Positions 5,799 to 6,068 of a stretch of 6,068 nt of DNA are shown piece after piece; the stretch's first letter is position 1, and every line of letters starts with the position of its first letter. This DNA is from Clostridiales bacterium. GTDB lineage: Bacteria > Bacillota > Clostridia > Lachnospirales > CAG-274. Where the stretch lies: the NCBI GenBank assembly GCA_021202835.1, contig JAJQCI010000036.1, positions 1-6,068 on the forward strand. The letters are read 5' to 3'. Under the pieces are notes generated by a model. It was not told the origin of the DNA and searched no databases. It saw only the letters and a program-made list of their open reading frames with translations. The position numbers were made by a program, and so were the translations under genes.

Positions 5799-6068
5799 TT
5801 AGAACAGCCTGCGTTTGTATTCGGAACGGTTGTTGATTATTTCCATAATATAATATATCAGCCTGTAAAGAAAAGCCGATATAATCACTGTATACACCAG
5901 CTCCGGCAGCATTACGGAGGTTAAAAAGCCTATAACATTAAAATAACCCCTTAAAAGTATGTTAAAAATATAAAACATAACCGAAGCATAAAAATCAGCC
6001 GCTGCCGCAAGAACTATGGGCAGAAGAAAGCTTTCTTTATAAAAGGCCTTAAAACAATAGCCGCAGAC
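5799..6068 (-). CDS. mreD: Rod shape-determining protein MreD, C-terminal part (cut by the window edge)
   Basis: This reading frame is open from the right edge of the window to a TAA at 5801-5799, giving 89 residues with no start codon in view. The peptide is strongly hydrophobic, with at least two likely membrane segments (about residues 14-38 and 56-75 of the visible part). It carries an LPELVYT stretch just before the last membrane segment, where MreD proteins commonly have a P-x-x-x-Y pattern, and it ends in a basic tail (EYKRRLF). MreD is an integral membrane component of the elongasome and works with MreB and MreC to direct lateral wall synthesis. The call rests mainly on position directly upstream of mrdA, since MreD sequences diverge widely. 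The stop codon overlaps the mrdA ribosome binding site, which indicates one transcript. The rest of mreD, and probably mreB and mreC, should lie beyond the right edge. Confidence 0.78.
   Translation of the reverse strand, partial: VCGYCFKAFYKESFLLPIVLAAAADFYASVMFYIFNILLRGYFNVIGFLTSVMLPELVYTVIISAFLYRLIYYIMEIINNRSEYKRRLF

Overview
The window carries one minus-strand gene cluster, read from the right edge to the left. It is the cell-shape and division-site locus typical of Clostridia: end of mreD (cut by the window edge), mrdA (PBP2 transpeptidase), minD, minE, rodA (SEDS glycosyltransferase), mgsA (methylglyoxal synthase-like) and a small DUF1294 membrane protein. A strong intrinsic terminator follows. 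A Clostridia source, perhaps Lachnospiraceae, is suggested by four things: MinE together with MinD beside mreD/mrdA (Bacilli lack MinE), rodA followed by mgsA, AT-leaning codon use, and a PBP2 enlarged by a long insertion. The taxonomy is an inference from gene order and protein character only.

Layout: 1-222 is non-coding and AT-rich. It holds the operon terminator (119-178, minus) and two weaker plus-oriented hairpins that may end a convergent gene lying off the left edge. From 223 to 6068 the genes are packed very tightly. At the mreD/mrdA, minD/minE, minE/rodA and rodA/mgsA junctions the upstream stop codon lies inside or touches the next gene's Shine-Dalgarno, and at mgsA/DUF1294 stop and start abut (TAAATG). 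The one exception is the 126-base gap between mrdA and minD.

The genes fit together functionally. MreD, PBP2 and RodA belong to the elongasome: RodA polymerises lipid II and PBP2 crosslinks the strands. MinD and MinE position the division site, normally by carrying MinC, the FtsZ inhibitor, to the membrane. In related loci minC usually sits between mrdA and minD. Here it is absent, and the gap holds at most a 17-codon stub that faintly resembles a MinC N-terminus.

The two points most worth following are the missing minC and the active site of the MgsA-like protein. An ungapped alignment to the remembered E. coli enzyme puts Glu in place of catalytic Asp71 and Tyr in place of His98, while the phosphate-binding loop and other key residues are kept. 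I found no mobile element, CRISPR array, tRNA or rRNA.
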